A stretch of 6,363 nucleotides of DNA from contig JAITIH010000262.1 of assembly GCA_031279525.1 (NCBI GenBank), positions 1 to 6,363 of the forward strand, in the 5' to 3' direction. Below are positions 4,638 through 6,363 of the stretch, piece after piece. The DNA comes from Deltaproteobacteria bacterium. GTDB lineage: Bacteria; Desulfobacterota; Desulfarculia; Adiutricales; Adiutricaceae. Positions within the stretch are counted from its first letter, which is position 1. The number at the start of each line of letters is the position of its first letter. The translations under genes and the position numbers were made by a program. The notes beneath the pieces were generated by a model. It was given only the letters and a program-made list of their open reading frames with translations, was not told where the DNA came from and did not search any database.

Positions 4638-5912
4638 ATGAACCGGCCTTTTTGCCAAATAATATCTTGGGCCCGGGCGGCTTTTTGGGCCAAGCTCGCC
4701 GCGTTAACCCTTTTTTTGGCTGGTTTCGTCGGCTTAGGGCCCTTCTGGGCTGGGCCAACGGCCTTGGCCCAGCCGGCCCCTTTGGGGGCCCAGGCCTGGA
4801 CCGACCTAGACAGGCTGGTCTGGGCCATAGGGGCCCACGCCCAAAGGGGCGAGGGGCCGACGACGGAAGAGACCTTGGTCGCGACCTTGACGCCCAGCGG
4901 CCGGCCGGCCAGTTTGACCCTCTCTTGGGCCCGACCAGGGGGCTGGCCGACCGAGCTCGCCTACCGAGAAAACGACCGACTGGCCTCCGACCGCCGGCCT
5001 TACGGCGGGGCCGGGCTGGCCGGGGCCAACTCGGCCGAGTGGACCAGGCTCTTAGCCGCCTTCGCCGCCGCTTTGGCCGACCGGCCCAAAGTTGAAAAGC
5101 CGGTTTTCGCAAGTCTTGAGCCTGGTCTGGCCCTGGCCCGGGTTCGCGTCAACTTTGGGGCTCGCCTAGGCCGGCCCGAGCTGGTCGTTTTCCGGGTCGA
5201 CCCGAAAGAGTTCGCCTTAAGGCCGTACCATGAGGCGGAGGCGGCATTCCGCGATCGGCCGCCAGTCAACGCCCTAGGCTGGCTAAGGCGCCTGGCCGGG
5301 GCCAGGCTGATCTTAAACGGCGGCCAGCACTACCCGGATCGCCGGGCCATGGGCTACTTAAAACGCGAAGGCCAGGTCGTAGAGCCCCAGGCCCACCAGG
5401 CCTACCGCGGCTACCTGGCCCAGGACTGGGGCCGGCCGGGACTTTACGACTCCCCGGCCCCGGAGGCGCAAGACTTCTGGTCGGCCGGCACGATTTTGCA
5501 GTCCTACATGCTCTTGGACCGGGCCGGCCGGGTACGGGCCCGGTCCAGCGACCGCCTGGCCAGCCGCGCCTTGATTGGCCAAGACCAAGAGGGCTTCTTG
5601 TGGGTCGTCTTGGTTCCCGGGGCCATGACCTTGGCCGACGCCGCCGAGCTGTGCCTGGAGCTGGGCCTGGCCCTGGCCTTGGGCCTAGACGGCGGCCTAG
5701 AGGCCCAGTGGGCTTGGCTGGCCCCGGCCGAGCGGGCCGAGTTTGGGGGGTACTCCCATAACAACTTGGGGAACTTTTTTGGCGGCGGCTACTCGCCGAC
5801 CCTCCCGGTCGCCCTGGCCCTGGAAAGGCTCTCCCCGCCTAAGGCCCCTAAAAGGGCCCTTAGGCGGGAAAAAACGGCCCTTGGCCTAAAAAAGTCGCGC
5901 GAGGGGAAGTGA
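4638..5912 (+). CDS. Exported phosphodiester glycosidase (NAGPA-like) family protein
   Basis: The family is named for the human enzyme that removes N-acetylglucosamine from phosphodiester-linked mannose; bacterial members are exported and mostly uncharacterised. Residues 1-44 form a signal peptide with hydrophobic core about 17-37 and likely cleavage after TALA. Residues 45-150 are unassigned. The family domain runs about 157-395: FASLEPGLALARVRV and ELVVFRVDP (157-189), LILNGGQHYP (224-233), MGYLKREGQVV (238-248), RALIGQDQEGFLWVVLVPG (310-328), LGLDGG (348-353) and the closing GGGYSPTLPVALAL. The last 25 residues are Lys/Arg/Pro-rich and are encoded by repeat-like DNA. The ATG at 4638 is the only standard start since the in-frame stop at 4554-4556, although no Shine-Dalgarno is seen. 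It stands alone, divergent from folD. The substrate is unknown; cell-envelope or host glycans are guesses. Confidence 0.82.
   Translation: MNRPFCQIISWARAAFWAKLAALTLFLAGFVGLGPFWAGPTALAQPAPLGAQAWTDLDRLVWAIGAHAQRGEGPTTEETLVATLTPSGRPASLTLSWARPGGWPTELAYRENDRLASDRRPYGGAGLAGANSAEWTRLLAAFAAALADRPKVEKPVFASLEPGLALARVRVNFGARLGRPELVVFRVDPKEFALRPYHEAEAAFRDRPPVNALGWLRRLAGARLILNGGQHYPDRRAMGYLKREGQVVEPQAHQAYRGYLAQDWGRPGLYDSPAPEAQDFWSAGTILQSYMLLDRAGRVRARSSDRLASRALIGQDQEGFLWVVLVPGAMTLADAAELCLELGLALALGLDGGLEAQWAWLAPAERAEFGGYSHNNLGNFFGGGYSPTLPVALALERLSPPKAPKRALRREKTALGLKKSREGK
5834..5868. repeat. 16-bp hairpin (one mismatch) inside the 3' end of the glycosidase gene
   Basis: The arm CCCGCCTAAGGCCCCT (5834-5849) pairs with AGGGCCCTTAGGCGGG (5853-5868) with one mismatch, around AAA. 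It lies within the coding sequence, 44 bases before the stop codon, and encodes the start of the basic tail. It is followed on the plus strand by A-runs, not T-runs, so it is not an intrinsic terminator for this gene. Confidence 0.75.
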
Positions 5913-6043
5913 GGCGGCCCATTCCCCAAAAGCCGACCTTAAGGCGTAAAAAGACGGCTATCCCCAACGCGGCCCTATTTGCGGGAAATAAACGGCTTAA
6001 TCCGAAATAATCGACCACGAAGCGAAAAATATCGGCCTTAACG

Positions 6044-6098
6044 CGGGAAAAAGAGCCTTTATCCTTAAAAATCGACGGCCAAACGGAAAAAAAGCGGC
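6044..6098. repeat. Higher-order repeat A, copy 1
   Basis: The first 36 bases (6044-6079) are identical to 6307-6342. The rest differs by one substitution and one base in the length of an A-run. The copies start 263 bases apart, showing recent duplication or correction within the array. Confidence 0.9.
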
Positions 6099-6113
6099 TA
6101 AACCCCAAAATTT

Positions 6114-6161
6114 GACCGCGAAGCCGAACTAAACTTAGGGCAAACCAAAACGACGGCCCTG
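6114..6161. repeat. Higher-order repeat B, copy 1
   Basis: This block starts GACCGCGAAGCCGAACTAAA and ends GGCCCTG. It matches 6197-6244 with a few substitutions and two single-base gaps. The copies start 83 bases apart. Confidence 0.85.
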
Positions 6162-6196
6162 TCTCGGGGAATAAGGCGGCCTAGTTCCCAATAGTC

Positions 6197-6244
6197 GACC
6201 GCGAAGCCGAACTAAATTTAGGCCAAAACCCAATAACGGCCCTG
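6197..6244. repeat. Higher-order repeat B, copy 2
   Basis: This is the second copy of the block at 6114-6161. The first 20 bases are identical, then there is scattered divergence before the shared GGCCCTG end. Confidence 0.85.
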
Positions 6245-6306
6245 AAGAGAAAAACGGCCTAAATACCCAAAAAATCGACCGCGAAGCGGGAAAAACGGCT
6301 TAGATT

Positions 6307-6360
6307 CGGGAAAAAGAGCCTTTATCCTTAAAAATCGACGGCGAAACGGAAAAAAGCGGC
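6307..6360. repeat. Higher-order repeat A, copy 2
   Basis: This is the second copy of the block at 6044-6098, identical over its first 36 bases. It ends three bases before the window edge, so the array probably continues. Confidence 0.9.
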
Positions 6361-6363
6361 CAT

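Larger units (their letters stand above)
5913..6363. repeat. Degenerate array of roughly 20-base units; no gene
   Basis: After the glycosidase stop the DNA alternates short GC cores (CGGCC, CGGCT, CGACC, CGACG) with A-rich spacers ending in A-runs, giving about 20 loose units to the window end. The TCGAC-type core recurs at 6011, 6072, 6112 (as TTGAC), 6195, 6275 and 6335. These steps are 61, 40, 83, 80 and 60, near multiples of 20. Two longer duplications lie inside the array (6044-6098 with 6307-6360, and 6114-6161 with 6197-6244). A minus-strand open frame at 5860-6108 gives no recognisable protein. Units are too variable and spacers too short for CRISPR. The array continues to the window edge. 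Confidence 0.75.

Noticed and set aside
4633..5112. 159-codon minus-strand open frame
   Set aside because: It is Arg/Pro-rich antisense of the signal peptide and N-terminal half of the glycosidase gene, with no recognisable features.
5860..6108. 82-codon minus-strand open frame over the repeat array
   Set aside because: The peptide mirrors the repeat DNA, has no ribosome binding site or family resemblance, and overlaps the end of a real gene.
5913..6363. CRISPR array
   Set aside because: Units are degenerate and about 20 bases long, without uniform repeats or unique spacers, and no cas gene is present.

Overview
The window looks like two unrelated DNAs joined at about position 1373. The left part (1-1372) reads as eukaryotic, probably protist. 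It has moderate GC, few GGCC tetranucleotides, no Shine-Dalgarno sites, a non-coding flank with a palindrome-cored repeat pair, and the 5' part of an intron-free ORF. That ORF (620-1372, +) encodes a Leu/Phe/Ser-rich, helical-repeat-like protein. The right part (1373-6363) is a GC-rich bacterial chromosome with very frequent GGCC. Its gene content and protein style suggest a deltaproteobacterium (Desulfobacterota). A gut-flagellate-associated, acetogenic 'Adiutrix'-type symbiont would explain both halves, but that is inference from memory, not a search result.

Layout of the bacterial part. On the minus strand is rpmE (ribosomal protein L31, own sigma70-type promoter and leader) followed by prfA (release factor 1). 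This is a common bacterial order, normally continued by prmC. prfA is cut after residue 251, just past its GGQ motif, at the junction. An AT-rich gap follows, then folD and fchA, also on the minus strand. FolD and FchA interconvert methylene-, methenyl- and 10-formyl-tetrahydrofolate in one-carbon metabolism, as in the methyl branch of the Wood-Ljungdahl pathway. FolD carries Glu where most bifunctional FolD proteins have the Gln needed for cyclohydrolase activity (E. coli Q98). This may explain why a dedicated cyclohydrolase (FchA) sits beside it. A 17-bp perfect inverted repeat with T-runs on both strands lies between folD and fchA, directly ahead of the fchA ribosome binding site.

Divergent from folD, on the plus strand, is a gene for an exported phosphodiester glycosidase (NAGPA-like) family protein (4638-5912). 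Its last codons, which encode a Lys/Arg-rich tail, resemble the degenerate repeat array that follows. The final 450 bases hold that array, with a period near 20 bases, and no recognisable gene. No mobile element, CRISPR array, tRNA or rRNA was seen. I see no convincing new multi-gene system. The points most worth checking are the junction, the FolD substitution with its FchA partner, the folD-fchA hairpin and the 3' repeat array.
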